A DNA stretch of 50,502 nt. It comes from MED-G116 sp038107835. GTDB taxonomy: Bacteria; Pseudomonadota; Alphaproteobacteria; Puniceispirillales; Puniceispirillaceae. The notes under the pieces were generated by a model. It did no database searches and had not been told where the DNA came from. It was given only the letters and a program-made list of their open reading frames with translations. The position numbers and the translations under genes were made by a program. Below, piece by piece: positions 26,584 through 34,845 of the stretch. The stretch covers positions 1 through 50,502 of the forward strand of contig JAYNHH010000017.1 in NCBI GenBank assembly GCA_038107835.1, given 5' to 3'. Position 1 is the stretch's first letter; each line of letters begins with the position of its first letter.

Positions 26584-27680
26584 GATCGCAGCACCCCGCA
26601 ATGTTCTGCGGGTATTACCACTGTGACCTGATCGCCTGGTGCAAAGGCAATGTCTGTCTCGGCATTCATGGATGCTTTGAGGGGCGTGCCGTCACAATCA
26701 AGATCGACATGAACAACGCTCCCCAGATAGAGACTTTCGGTTACCTTTGCCGAAACCTGTGCCGTCTTGACGGTCTGTTTGCTGCGGGCCTGTTTGCCGG
26801 GCGTCACCTGCAACCGCTCTGGCCGGATCATGATGGTAACGTCATCGCCGACGCCGACATCCTTGGCGGAAATCTTCATCTCTGCGCCAAGCGCCAATTC
26901 AAAGCCGTTGCTGCGGCCGGCTGAAACACAGCGCCCGTTCAACAGATTTGCCTCTCCGATGAAACTTGCGACAAAACGATTGTCGGGTGCTTCATAGATA
27001 TCCCGTGGGGTGCCTACCTGCTGCGCCCTGCCTTCGCTCATCACGACGATGCGGTCGGACATCGCCAATGCTTCTTCCTGGTCATGCGTCACAAAGATGA
27101 AAGTGATGCCGGTTTTCTGCTGTAGTTGTTTGAGTTCCTCGCGCATTGCCTGACGCAATTTCAGATCGAGTGCGGACAGCGGTTCGTCAAGCAACAGCAC
27201 TTTTGGGCTGGGCGCCAGCGCCCGTGCAAGGGCAACACGCTGCTGCTGCCCACCTGACATCTGGGATGGTTTTCGTTCTGCCAATGCTTCCATCTGCGTC
27301 AATGACAGCACGTCTTTGACGCGGCGGGTTATGTCAGCCTCGCTCTTGTTCTGGCGGCGCAGACCGAAGGCGACATTTTCAAAAACATTCAAATGGGGAA
27401 ACAGGGCATAATGCTGAAAAACGGTATTCACTGGCCGTTGATTTGGCGGCAAATTCTCAATTTCCTCGTCAAACAGCTTGATCCGTCCAGAGGTTATATC
27501 CTCAAACCCAGCGATCATCCGCAGCAAGGTGGTCTTTCCACAGCCGGATGGCCCCAGCAATGTCAAAAATTCGTTGTCGAAGATTTGCAGCGTAACATTG
27601 TCAATGGCCTTAACAGCGCTATCGCCTTTGCCATAAATTTTGGTTACGCGTGATATGTCTACCGCGACTTTTTGGCCCAT
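26580..27680 (-). CDS. potA: Polyamine-type ABC transporter ATPase, PotA-like
   Basis: A 366-residue cytosolic ATPase that powers the PotBC channel. Walker A GPSGCGKTT is at 43-51, the signature MSGGQ at 141-145, Walker B VLLLDEP at 161-167, and the switch histidine in FVTHDQEEA. The last 120 or so residues form the TOBE-type regulatory domain typical of PotA. It is the first gene of the minus-strand polyamine run. Its promoter must lie in the 309-base gap shared with the divergent HpaB-type gene. No frameshift or missing residue is visible. Confidence 0.92.
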   Translation of the reverse strand: MGQKVAVDISRVTKIYGKGDSAVKAIDNVTLQIFDNEFLTLLGPSGCGKTTLLRMIAGFEDITSGRIKLFDEEIENLPPNQRPVNTVFQHYALFPHLNVFENVAFGLRRQNKSEADITRRVKDVLSLTQMEALAERKPSQMSGGQQQRVALARALAPSPKVLLLDEPLSALDLKLRQAMREELKQLQQKTGITFIFVTHDQEEALAMSDRIVVMSEGRAQQVGTPRDIYEAPDNRFVASFIGEANLLNGRCVSAGRSNGFELALGAEMKISAKDVGVGDDVTIMIRPERLQVTPGKQARSKQTVKTAQVSAKVTESLYLGSVVHVDLDCDGTPLKASMNAETDIAFAPGDQVTVVIPAEHCGVLRS

Positions 27681-27989
27681 CTATGTCTCGTGAATCTTCT
27701 TTTGACTTTTGCTTCCTTCAACTCAATCTAATATTCTGGCAAAGCGCAATGATTTTGTTGCGGGCTGGGTTGCCAGTGGTGTCTTGTGCAGTCTGTGTTT
27801 CAAATAACTCGTCTCGTAGTAAAACGGGTCAGCACGCAGTCTGCCAATTAGAATAATTCGAACCAGTGCTAAGGAATAAACTGCTTTTCCTTCTGCCCGG
27901 GCTTCGCAGACATTAAGAGGCAATTTTCGAAGTTTGATTTATGGTGATCATGGCCGGTGATGACGCTGGCTGTAATCGGGAGACGAAAA
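27681..27989. promoter_or_regulatory. Divergent intergenic region between potA and the HpaB-type gene
   Basis: A 309-base gap, the only stretch of this size without a gene in the window. It must contain outward promoters for both the polyamine run and the monooxygenase operon. It is more AT-rich than the flanking genes. A TTGACT at 27702-27707 is the best -35 look-alike on the plus strand, but no good -10 sits at 17 bases (TAATAT at 27729 is 21 bases away). The plus-strand end holds GGGAG before ATG 27990. I see no clear operator, riboswitch or RNA gene. The LysR regulator at 31745 is the natural candidate to act here. Confidence 0.45.
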
Positions 27990-29528
27990 ATGATCCGCAC
28001 AGGTGAGCAATACAAGGACAGCATCCGCGGCAATCGCGAAATCTACATGAATGGAGAGCGCGTCAAGGATGTCACGACCCACCCGATGTTCAAGCCCATC
28101 GTTGACGTGCGCGCCCGCGTCTATGACATGCAGCATGAGGCAAAGACTAAGCATGTGATGACGGTGGAGCAGAACGGAGAAACCAACGCGATTGGTAATG
28201 CCTTGCCCTACACCGAGCAGGATTGGTGGGCGAAACGTCGTGCCACCGATCTGGTCATGGAGGATGTTGGCGGTGTTGTGACGCGTGTCGGTGATGAGAC
28301 TGTTGGTGAAATGTGGTCCCTGTTTGACGGGCAGGATGTCTTGAACGAGGTCGATCCGCAATTCTCCAGGAATATTGAAACCCACATCAAAAGGGTCCTA
28401 CATGAAGACCCATTTCATGTTTCTGCCAATACCGACCCGAAGGGCGACCGCTCGAAAGCTCCACAGGATCAGGATCCGGACATGCTGTTGCATGTGGTCA
28501 AGGAAACGGATGAGGGCATTGTTGTTCGGGGTGCGAAATTCGAAACCGCTGCTGCCTATGCCAATCAGGCCTTTACCAAACCTACAATTGCCAATTGGGG
28601 GGATGCAGCGCTGTCAGACTATGCGGTTGGGTTCATCTGTGATCTGAACTCACCAAACCTGAAGTTCATCTGTCGTGGGGGGTTTGCTGGGGCCAGTGGT
28701 GGCTGTCCGCGTGCCAACCAGCAGGATTATCCCCTGGCCAATAAATTCGATGAAGTCGATACCATGGTCATTTTCGATAATGTTCTTGTGCCATGGGAGA
28801 ATGTGCTGTTCTACCGTCATACAAAAGCAGCGGCATTCATCCGGTCCACCCTACATCGATACTCGGCCTTTGCCTATGTGCAGCGTACTTTGAAGCTGGC
28901 AGATATGATGATTGGCGCGGCTTTGTTCAACGCTCGCCAGACCGGGCTGGAAAAACAGCCTGCCGTTCAGGAAAAATTGGCAACGCTTGCCGTGTGGCGA
29001 GAGGGCATCAATGCCCATCTTACAGCGGCCATCACACTGGGTGAAACATCGCCTGCCGGTCTGATGATGCCAAACCAGTCATTGCTCTATACCGGGCGGT
29101 GTGCCGCGCTGAGCCAGCTGAATGAAATGATGCATATCGCGCGGGAATTGTGTGGTGGCCAAATTTGCGTCACACCTAATCTGGCAACCTTCACCGCGCC
29201 TGAAACAAAGCCATGGATGGACAAATACTACACCATCAATGATGAGTGGGGTGCCGAAGACCGGCGCAAGTTGCTGGCCTACGCAAGGGACCTGCTGAAT
29301 TCCGATTATGCCGGTCATCGTCTTACATTCCAGCTGTTTGCCCAAAGTGCGCCTTTCGCGCAGATGGGCGCCGTCTACCGCAATTTTGACTGGGAGGCGA
29401 CTTTGGATTTCGTTCAGAAATCTGCTGATCTCTCCGACAATGTGCGGGCAAAGAGTCGGCGCGATGCAGGCGATCCGGCGATCCAGAAATGGTACGCTAA
29501 TGCGCAACATGCCAAGGCAGCCGAATAG
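27990..29528 (+). CDS. HpaB-family flavin-dependent monooxygenase (large component)
   Basis: A 512-residue member of the HpaB/PvcC family, which uses reduced FAD from a partner reductase to hydroxylate an aromatic substrate. The N-terminus (MIRTGEQYKDSIRGNREIYMNG) and the THPMF-x-PIVD and DNVLVPWENV segments are typical. In HpaB the ring is held by an Arg-x3-Tyr motif (RSPDY in the Thermus enzyme, as I recall) and a His. Here R99 and H143 align but the Tyr position reads Glu (RVGDE), so 4-hydroxyphenylacetate is doubtful. An upstream ATG at 27957 is open, but GGGAG and the family N-terminus favour 27990. The flavin reductase follows 16 bases later, an expected two-component pair. Confidence 0.85.
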   Translation: MIRTGEQYKDSIRGNREIYMNGERVKDVTTHPMFKPIVDVRARVYDMQHEAKTKHVMTVEQNGETNAIGNALPYTEQDWWAKRRATDLVMEDVGGVVTRVGDETVGEMWSLFDGQDVLNEVDPQFSRNIETHIKRVLHEDPFHVSANTDPKGDRSKAPQDQDPDMLLHVVKETDEGIVVRGAKFETAAAYANQAFTKPTIANWGDAALSDYAVGFICDLNSPNLKFICRGGFAGASGGCPRANQQDYPLANKFDEVDTMVIFDNVLVPWENVLFYRHTKAAAFIRSTLHRYSAFAYVQRTLKLADMMIGAALFNARQTGLEKQPAVQEKLATLAVWREGINAHLTAAITLGETSPAGLMMPNQSLLYTGRCAALSQLNEMMHIARELCGGQICVTPNLATFTAPETKPWMDKYYTINDEWGAEDRRKLLAYARDLLNSDYAGHRLTFQLFAQSAPFAQMGAVYRNFDWEATLDFVQKSADLSDNVRAKSRRDAGDPAIQKWYANAQHAKAAE

Positions 29529-29544
29529 ACCACAGGAGACCATC

Positions 29545-30099
29545 ATGCCGGAGTCTGGATCAACCGCGGTTTCCGGGGCCGCAGACCGACAAGGACAGGA
29601 CAGGCGAGATCAGTTCATCGAAGCGATGAGCCAGGCTGTTTCCTCGGTGGTTGTGGTTACAACGGATGGGCCAGCAGGCAGAGCGGGGCTGACCGTGTCG
29701 GCAATGTCATCGGTGTCCGCTGACGGACCACACCCGACCTTGCTGATTTGCGTACATCATCTCAGCCCGGTCGCCCCTGCCATCATCAGAAACGGGGTGT
29801 TCTGCGTGAACCTTTTGGGGTCCAGCCAGGCGACAGTTTCAGATTGTTTCGCCGGCCGCCGTGCGGATGAGTTTGCCGACAAATTTGACAGTGCAGACTG
29901 GTCGTGTTTGGAGACAGATGCGCCGGCGCTTGAGGGCGCGCTGGTGAATTTTGACTGCCGGCTGCTGGAAAGCTCAATGGTTTCAACGCACCACATCTTT
30001 GTTGCTGAGGTTGTGGCGGTGCGTATGGATGCTTCGCATTCGGTTCTTGCCTACAGCAAACGTGATTACTGCCAGGTTGCTCCCACAGTTCGGGCCTGA
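29545..30099 (+). CDS. Flavin reductase, HpaC-like small component
   Basis: A 184-residue flavin reductase-like domain protein that would supply reduced FAD or FMN to the monooxygenase just upstream. The usual features are present: an early SSVVVVTTDG strand, the GLTVSAMSSVSADGPHPTLLICV flavin-binding region at about 50-72, the FCVNLLG segment, and a late GALVNFDCRL strand. The reading frame is open far upstream into the HpaB-type gene, but ATG 29545 has AGGAGA eight bases ahead and yields the normal length. It has a polar N-terminal extension of about 25 residues. It is followed by a 108-base gap and the aldehyde dehydrogenase gene on the same strand. Confidence 0.87.
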   Translation: MPESGSTAVSGAADRQGQDRRDQFIEAMSQAVSSVVVVTTDGPAGRAGLTVSAMSSVSADGPHPTLLICVHHLSPVAPAIIRNGVFCVNLLGSSQATVSDCFAGRRADEFADKFDSADWSCLETDAPALEGALVNFDCRLLESSMVSTHHIFVAEVVAVRMDASHSVLAYSKRDYCQVAPTVRA

Positions 30100-30207
30100 C
30101 GCCAATTGTCTGCACTCATGCTCTTGCACAGCTGCGGCAGATGCTGGCAAGATCTGGCGTCTGGCAAATACCATTGAATGAACAAACCGCCCAAAGGAGC
30201 CTGTGTG

Positions 30208-31713
30208 ATGAGCCCATTCGACGTAACAGAACAGCGGAAAGCTGATTGGGAGGCGGCGGCAAATACGCTGCAAATTCGAGACAAGGCCTATATTGATGGC
30301 AAATTTGTAAGCGCTGCGTCTGGTAAGGTTTTTGAGTGCGTCAACCCGGCGACTGACGCCGTTCTTGCGATGGTGGCCGAATGTGATGCAGCAGACGTTG
30401 ATCGGGCTGTGAAGGCTGCAAGGGCAGCATTTGAGTCTGGTGGCTGGTCTGCGATGGGGCCGATGGATCGCAAGGCCGTGCTGTTGCGGCTTGCCGAATT
30501 GATCCGGCAGAATTTGGTTGAGCTGGCGCTTCTCGACAGTCTGGATATGGGCAAGCTGGTCACCGACGCCGCGACGGTTGATGTTCCTGGTTCAGCATTA
30601 TTCTTTCAATGGTATGCCGAGGCCATAGACAAGGTTTATGACGAGATTGCTCCAACCGGACCGGGTGATCTGGCGCTGATCACGCGTGAACCTCTTGGTG
30701 TCGTTGGTGCCGTTGTCCCATGGAATTTCCCGCTCGATATGGCCACGTGGAAATGTGCTGCGGCGCTGGCGGCAGGGAATTCGGTGGTGTTGAAGCCAGC
30801 TGAGCAATCGCCACTCTCCGCACTGCGTCTTGCCGAACTCGCCAGCGAGGCGGGTGTTCCCGATGGGGTTCTGAATGTATTGCCGGGATATGGAGAAACT
30901 GCGGGAAAGGCGCTTGGCTTGCATCCTGATGTTGATTGCCTTGCATTTACCGGCTCGACAGCGGTTGGCAAACTGTTCCAGCAATATGCCGGCCAATCAA
31001 ACATGAAGCAGGTATGGCTTGAGACGGGTGGCAAGAGTCCAAATTTGGTTTTTGCTGATTGTGCTGATCTTGATACCGCAGCGGATATGGCAGCCTTTGG
31101 CATTTTCTTCAATCAGGGTGAGGTCTGTTCTGCCAATTCACGGTTGCTGGTTGAGCGCAGCATTCAGGCTGAATTTGTTGAAAAACTGGTCGCCAGAGCA
31201 GAGGCCATGCAGCCTGGTGATCCTCTCGACCCTGAGTCCAGGATGGGTGCCATGGTCAGCAGTGAGCAGACCGAAACGGTGATGCGTTATATTGATGTTG
31301 GCAAAGCCGAAGGCAGCCTTGTTACAGGTGGTGAACAGGTAAAGATTGATGGACGGGGCAACTTCGTGCAGCCGACCATCTTTGACAATGTGGATGCCAG
31401 CGCCACCATCGCCACCGACGAAATTTTTGGTCCGGTCCTCGCGGTTGTGCCGTTTGATACTGAAGACGAGGCGGTGTCGATTGCCAATGACACTGTTTAT
31501 GGCCTCGCGGCATCTGTGTGGACTGATGGTCTGTCGCGCGCGCACCGTGTTGCTGGCAGGTTGCGTGCCGGCACGGTGTCGGTCAATACTGTCGATGCCC
31601 TCAGCCCGATGACTCCGTTCGGTGGTTTCAAACAGTCAGGTATTGGGCGTGACCTGTCCTTGCACTCATTTGACAAATATACGGCCCTGAAAACAACCTG
31701 GATCAAATATTGA
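30208..31713 (+). CDS. Aldehyde dehydrogenase, PuuC-like (aminoaldehyde type)
   Basis: A 501-residue NAD-dependent aldehyde dehydrogenase. Catalytic residues: N173 (PWNFP), K196 (VVLKPAEQSPLSAL), E272 (WLETGGKSPN) and C307 (NQGEVCSANSRLLV). The stretches WYAEAIDKVYDE, KQVWLETGGKSPN and FGGFKQSGIGRD resemble PuuC, the enzyme oxidising gamma-glutamyl-aminobutyraldehyde and related aminoaldehydes. That is the product class expected from the amine dehydrogenase of the opposite operon. ATG 30208 has AAAGGAG upstream; the ATG at 30178 would add ten residues that encode that same ribosome site. It is third in the plus-strand operon and precedes the LysR gene by 31 bases. Other aldehydes remain possible. 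Confidence 0.9.
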   Translation: MSPFDVTEQRKADWEAAANTLQIRDKAYIDGKFVSAASGKVFECVNPATDAVLAMVAECDAADVDRAVKAARAAFESGGWSAMGPMDRKAVLLRLAELIRQNLVELALLDSLDMGKLVTDAATVDVPGSALFFQWYAEAIDKVYDEIAPTGPGDLALITREPLGVVGAVVPWNFPLDMATWKCAAALAAGNSVVLKPAEQSPLSALRLAELASEAGVPDGVLNVLPGYGETAGKALGLHPDVDCLAFTGSTAVGKLFQQYAGQSNMKQVWLETGGKSPNLVFADCADLDTAADMAAFGIFFNQGEVCSANSRLLVERSIQAEFVEKLVARAEAMQPGDPLDPESRMGAMVSSEQTETVMRYIDVGKAEGSLVTGGEQVKIDGRGNFVQPTIFDNVDASATIATDEIFGPVLAVVPFDTEDEAVSIANDTVYGLAASVWTDGLSRAHRVAGRLRAGTVSVNTVDALSPMTPFGGFKQSGIGRDLSLHSFDKYTALKTTWIKY

Positions 31714-31744
31714 CTGAAAAGGCAGGGGTGGGGAGAAACGGTAA

Positions 31745-32668
31745 ATGGCGGCACGCTTTTCACTAAGACAGCTCGAATATATGGTTGCCGTTGGCGAGGC
31801 TGGCAGCGTTCTGGCCGCATCGGAAAAGGTGAATGTGTCGTCTTCCTCAATATCAGCGGCAATTTCTCAACTTGAGGCGGAGCTGGGTGTGCAGTTATTT
31901 GTCCGGCAGCATGCGCAAGGGCTGTCGCTGACATCGGGGGGACAGCGTTTTTTCAATGAGGCCAAACGGATACTGCACAGCGTGGCGCTGCTCGGTGATC
32001 TGGCAAATGATATAGTTGACTCGGTTCGTGGCCCAATTTCCATTGGCTGCCTTGTAACACTAGCACCGCTTGTCGGGGCTGCTTTCAGGCGCAGCTTTAC
32101 AGAGGAATATCCAAATGTCGAAGTGACCATGCGTGAGGGTAACCAGGCAGAACTGCTGACAATGTTGGCCCGTGCAGAGATTGATGTCGCCATTGCCTAT
32201 GATTTGGACATTCCGGCCAGCTATGATTTTGAGGGATTGATTGACCTGCCACCACAACTGATTCTGGCGGCGGACGATCCACTTGCAGACAAGGCTGACA
32301 TTACCATTGAGGATCTTGTCGGCGAGCCAATGGTTCTGCTCGATCTGCCGCTCAGCAGCGCCTATTTTCTGTCATTGTTTCACGAACGGGGGTTGCGCCC
32401 GCAGATTGCCGAGCGTGTATCAAATCTGTCCAGTCTGCGTAGCCTTGTTGCGAATGGATTTGGTTATGGCCTGTTGAACATAAGCACCAGGACAAATCTT
32501 GCGCCTGATGGACAGCAGTTGGTGTTTCGCCAGCTGGTTGGTGAGCATCGGCCGATGGTTTTTGGTCTCATGCGGATGAAGAGTGATTACAGCTCCCGCA
32601 TCGTGACCGCTTTTGCCGATCACGTGCGCAGGCGGGTGGCCAAGTCTGGTTTGCCGGGAATGTCCTGA
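31745..32668 (+). CDS. LysR-family transcriptional regulator
   Basis: A 307-residue LysR-type regulator. The winged helix-turn-helix is at about 5-65 (LRQLEYMVAVGEAGSVLAASEKVNVSSSSISAAISQLEAELG), followed by the linker helix and a periplasmic-binding-like effector domain from about 90. GGGGAGAAACGG precedes the ATG. It follows the aldehyde dehydrogenase gene in the same direction and could be co-transcribed. The 309-base divergent region at 27681-27989 is its most likely target. The effector may be an amine or an aromatic acid; that is inference. Its stop lies one base from the stop of the convergent Rap1a/Tai-type gene, leaving no room for a terminator. Confidence 0.9.
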   Translation: MAARFSLRQLEYMVAVGEAGSVLAASEKVNVSSSSISAAISQLEAELGVQLFVRQHAQGLSLTSGGQRFFNEAKRILHSVALLGDLANDIVDSVRGPISIGCLVTLAPLVGAAFRRSFTEEYPNVEVTMREGNQAELLTMLARAEIDVAIAYDLDIPASYDFEGLIDLPPQLILAADDPLADKADITIEDLVGEPMVLLDLPLSSAYFLSLFHERGLRPQIAERVSNLSSLRSLVANGFGYGLLNISTRTNLAPDGQQLVFRQLVGEHRPMVFGLMRMKSDYSSRIVTAFADHVRRRVAKSGLPGMS

Positions 32669-32669
32669 G

Positions 32670-33053
32670 CTAGCAGCTATAGGCGTCTTTTATCGCTCCC
32701 CAGATGATCAGCGTTGCTGCAAAGCTCAAATCGGTTTCAGGCCGGTCCATCCATTTCATCGTAACATCGCGGAGCTGTTCCGGACCGGTTTCATCGCCGA
32801 GGCAGAACATGCGGTCTGTCCCCTTTGTCTTTTCGGAGAACAGATCGACTGTGGTGAAGGCATCGACAGCACCCGTGATATAGACAACACATATGGCATC
32901 GTCTGACGGGTTTTGTGAGACACAATAGAGCTTCAACTCCTCGCCATTTAGAAAATCTGCGCGCGCCTCAGATGAGGCGACAGCAGCCACCATGCAGCCG
33001 AGTAGAAATGCACCAGAGAAAACACGCCGGAAAAGAGATGGGAATACTACCAT
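32670..33053 (-). CDS. Rap1a/Tai-family secreted protein (orphan immunity-like)
   Basis: A 127-residue protein with a signal peptide ending near residue 32 (SSEARA-DFLNG). The mature part carries the Rap1a/Tai layout: FLNGEEL-x-x-x-C, C-x-x-YITG-x-x-DA, FCLGD, QLRDV, a PET-x-x-x-x-AA helix and a terminal Cys. Four cysteines (C44, C55, C84, C127) could make two disulfides. Founding members of the family are periplasmic immunity proteins against type VI amidase effectors, but many homologs have no effector partner, and none is visible here. GAGGAGAC precedes the ATG. It sits alone between the LysR gene and the alcohol dehydrogenase operon, reading the same way as the latter's end. Function here is unknown. 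Confidence 0.72.
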   Translation of the reverse strand: MVVFPSLFRRVFSGAFLLGCMVAAVASSEARADFLNGEELKLYCVSQNPSDDAICVVYITGAVDAFTTVDLFSEKTKGTDRMFCLGDETGPEQLRDVTMKWMDRPETDLSFAATLIIWGAIKDAYSC

Positions 33054-33097
33054 TTTACTGTCTCCTCAAATGGGTTTGGATGGGGCTTTTTGCCCAC

Positions 33098-34084
33098 CTA
33101 GCTGTTTGTTTGCAGGATGATTTTTGGCGGAGCTGCGCCATTGTGAATGTCCTCAAAGGCTCTGGCCCCCTCATCAAGCGACCGGATTTCGGTCCAGCCC
33201 CTGCCACTTATTGCGCCGCTTTCCAACAGTGAGATGGCTTTGGCAAATTCACTGTCACGATAGCAATAGACCCCGAAAAAGCTGATTTCCTGTAATGTGA
33301 TGCGTCGCGTATCAAGTCCGGGTTTTGAGTCCTGGAGTCCGATATGGACAATCACACCACCCGGACAAACCATGGCCGAACTTGCCTGGCGTGTAATGCC
33401 GGAGCCAACAGCATCGAGGACAATGTCAATGGACGCATCCGCAGGTCGGGTTGTGAGTGGATCGTATGGGTTGAAATTTCCCAGTCTCTCGAGCAGCTTG
33501 CGGCGCACCGGGTTCGTCTCGGCAATCTGGATGTTGCTGTAGCCATAGGTGCTGAACACAAGGGCAGCGAGCAGGCCGATGGCACCTCCGCCCAGAACAA
33601 CAATGCTGGCATCTTTCTCGTCTGTGTGGCGCGCTGCCTGATTGACCGCATTGACGGCACAGGCAAGGGGCTCTGCCAGCGCGGCGTTAGCCGATGACAG
33701 ATTGTCAGAAATTTCAGTCAGGTTCTTGTTGTTGATCGCAACCTGCTCAGCAAAAGCACCAGGAACACGCATGCCGATCAGTTCGCGTGTGGCGCAGAGA
33801 TGTTCATTGCCCGAGTTGCAGACGGCACAGCTGCCACATGTCATAAGCGGGTTGATGGCGACACGCTTTCCCGCGAGTGGGCCGGAGGCAGCGAGACCCA
33901 CCGCTTCATGCCCCAGTACCAGCGGCGGAATGCGTCGCTCATCATGCCCATGCCAGGCATGCATGTCCGACCCGCATATGCCGCAAAATTCAAGCTCAAT
34001 TACGCTCTGGCCTTCATCTGCGACAGGCAGCTCGACATCCTGTATCTCTGATTTCTGGGTATCGGTATAGACGAGTGCTTTCAT
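33098..34084 (-). CDS. Zinc-dependent alcohol dehydrogenase (MDR superfamily)
   Basis: A 328-residue medium-chain dehydrogenase. Catalytic zinc residues are C37 (CGICGSD), H59 and E60 (LGHE); the structural zinc lobe is complete at C83, C86, C89 and C97; the NAD-binding GGGAIG motif is near 165. It would oxidise a secondary alcohol such as a polyol. It is the last gene of the TRAP operon and overlaps the SDR gene by four bases. In known dihydroxypropanesulfonate (DHPS) clusters two dehydrogenases interconvert the DHPS enantiomers before the HisD-type enzyme acts. This gene and its SDR neighbour would fit that pair; the assignment is inference. Confidence 0.88.
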   Translation of the reverse strand: MKALVYTDTQKSEIQDVELPVADEGQSVIELEFCGICGSDMHAWHGHDERRIPPLVLGHEAVGLAASGPLAGKRVAINPLMTCGSCAVCNSGNEHLCATRELIGMRVPGAFAEQVAINNKNLTEISDNLSSANAALAEPLACAVNAVNQAARHTDEKDASIVVLGGGAIGLLAALVFSTYGYSNIQIAETNPVRRKLLERLGNFNPYDPLTTRPADASIDIVLDAVGSGITRQASSAMVCPGGVIVHIGLQDSKPGLDTRRITLQEISFFGVYCYRDSEFAKAISLLESGAISGRGWTEIRSLDEGARAFEDIHNGAAPPKIILQTNS

Positions 34085-34845
34085 TTCGCTGTGTACCCCC
34101 CATCGACCGCCAGTGTCTGGCCTGTCACATACGTGCTTGCATTGGAGGCCAGAAACAGTAAGGGGCCTCGCAAATCCTCAAGCACGCCATTGCGCCCGAT
34201 TGCAGTTTGCGCTGCATGTTTGCTGGCAATTTGGGGATCACCAAAAACAGGTGCTGTCAATTCAGTTGGGAAAAATCCCGGTGCAATCGCATTCGCCGTG
34301 ATCCCATCTGATGACCAGGCTTCGGCCATGGCACGGGTCAATTGAACGATGCCGCCCTTTGCCGCGCCATAGGCAATGCCATTTTCAAAGGCGCGCGAGG
34401 ACTGCAGGGAGGCGATGTTGATGATCCGACCCCATCTGCGGCTTTTCATCTGTGGTACAAAGGCTTGCGCAACGAGGAACGGCACATTCAGATTGAGATG
34501 GACAGTTTCCTGCCAGCTTGCCTCATCAATGGAATCGGCATGCAGGCGCGGATTGACACCTGCGGCGCTGACGATGATATCAGGCGAAAAGCCGGCCTTT
34601 GAAACCGCCTCGGCCAATCGTGTGGCAGCGCCATTCTGACCAAGATCAATGGCAAATACGCTGCCCTCGCGCTGGCCAAGCACCGCCTCAAGCCTGTCCC
34701 GCCGCCGTCCAACCAGCAGAACATTGGCACCGGCGTCGGACAGGGCTGTTGCCATGAAGGCCCCAATGCCGCTGCCGCCGCCAGTGATCAATGCTGTCTT
34801 GTCAGCAACATCGAATAAGGCGTTGCCACAATTATGCTCAGCCAA
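34081..34845 (-). CDS. Short-chain dehydrogenase/reductase (SDR) in TRAP operon
   Basis: A 254-residue classical SDR. TGGGSGIG is at 21-28, the NNAG position reads SAAG (93-96), and the catalytic residues are S146, Y159 and K163. The frame extends to 34944 inside the HisD-family gene, but residues before about LFDVADKTALITGG look unrelated. The TTG at 34845, overlapping the HisD stop by eight bases, is the best start, although its ribosome site is poor; ATG 34881 is an alternative. It overlaps the zinc dehydrogenase gene by four bases at its end. The role is probably oxidoreduction of the hydroxyl of the imported compound, paired with that enzyme. Confidence 0.85.
   Translation of the reverse strand: MAEHNCGNALFDVADKTALITGGGSGIGAFMATALSDAGANVLLVGRRRDRLEAVLGQREGSVFAIDLGQNGAATRLAEAVSKAGFSPDIIVSAAGVNPRLHADSIDEASWQETVHLNLNVPFLVAQAFVPQMKSRRWGRIINIASLQSSRAFENGIAYGAAKGGIVQLTRAMAEAWSSDGITANAIAPGFFPTELTAPVFGDPQIASKHAAQTAIGRNGVLEDLRGPLLFLASNASTYVTGQTLAVDGGYTAK

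Noticed and set aside
27681..27989. LysR T-N11-A operator or small RNA in the potA-monooxygenase gap
   Set aside because: No convincing dyad, promoter pair or terminator-like hairpin could be picked out by eye.
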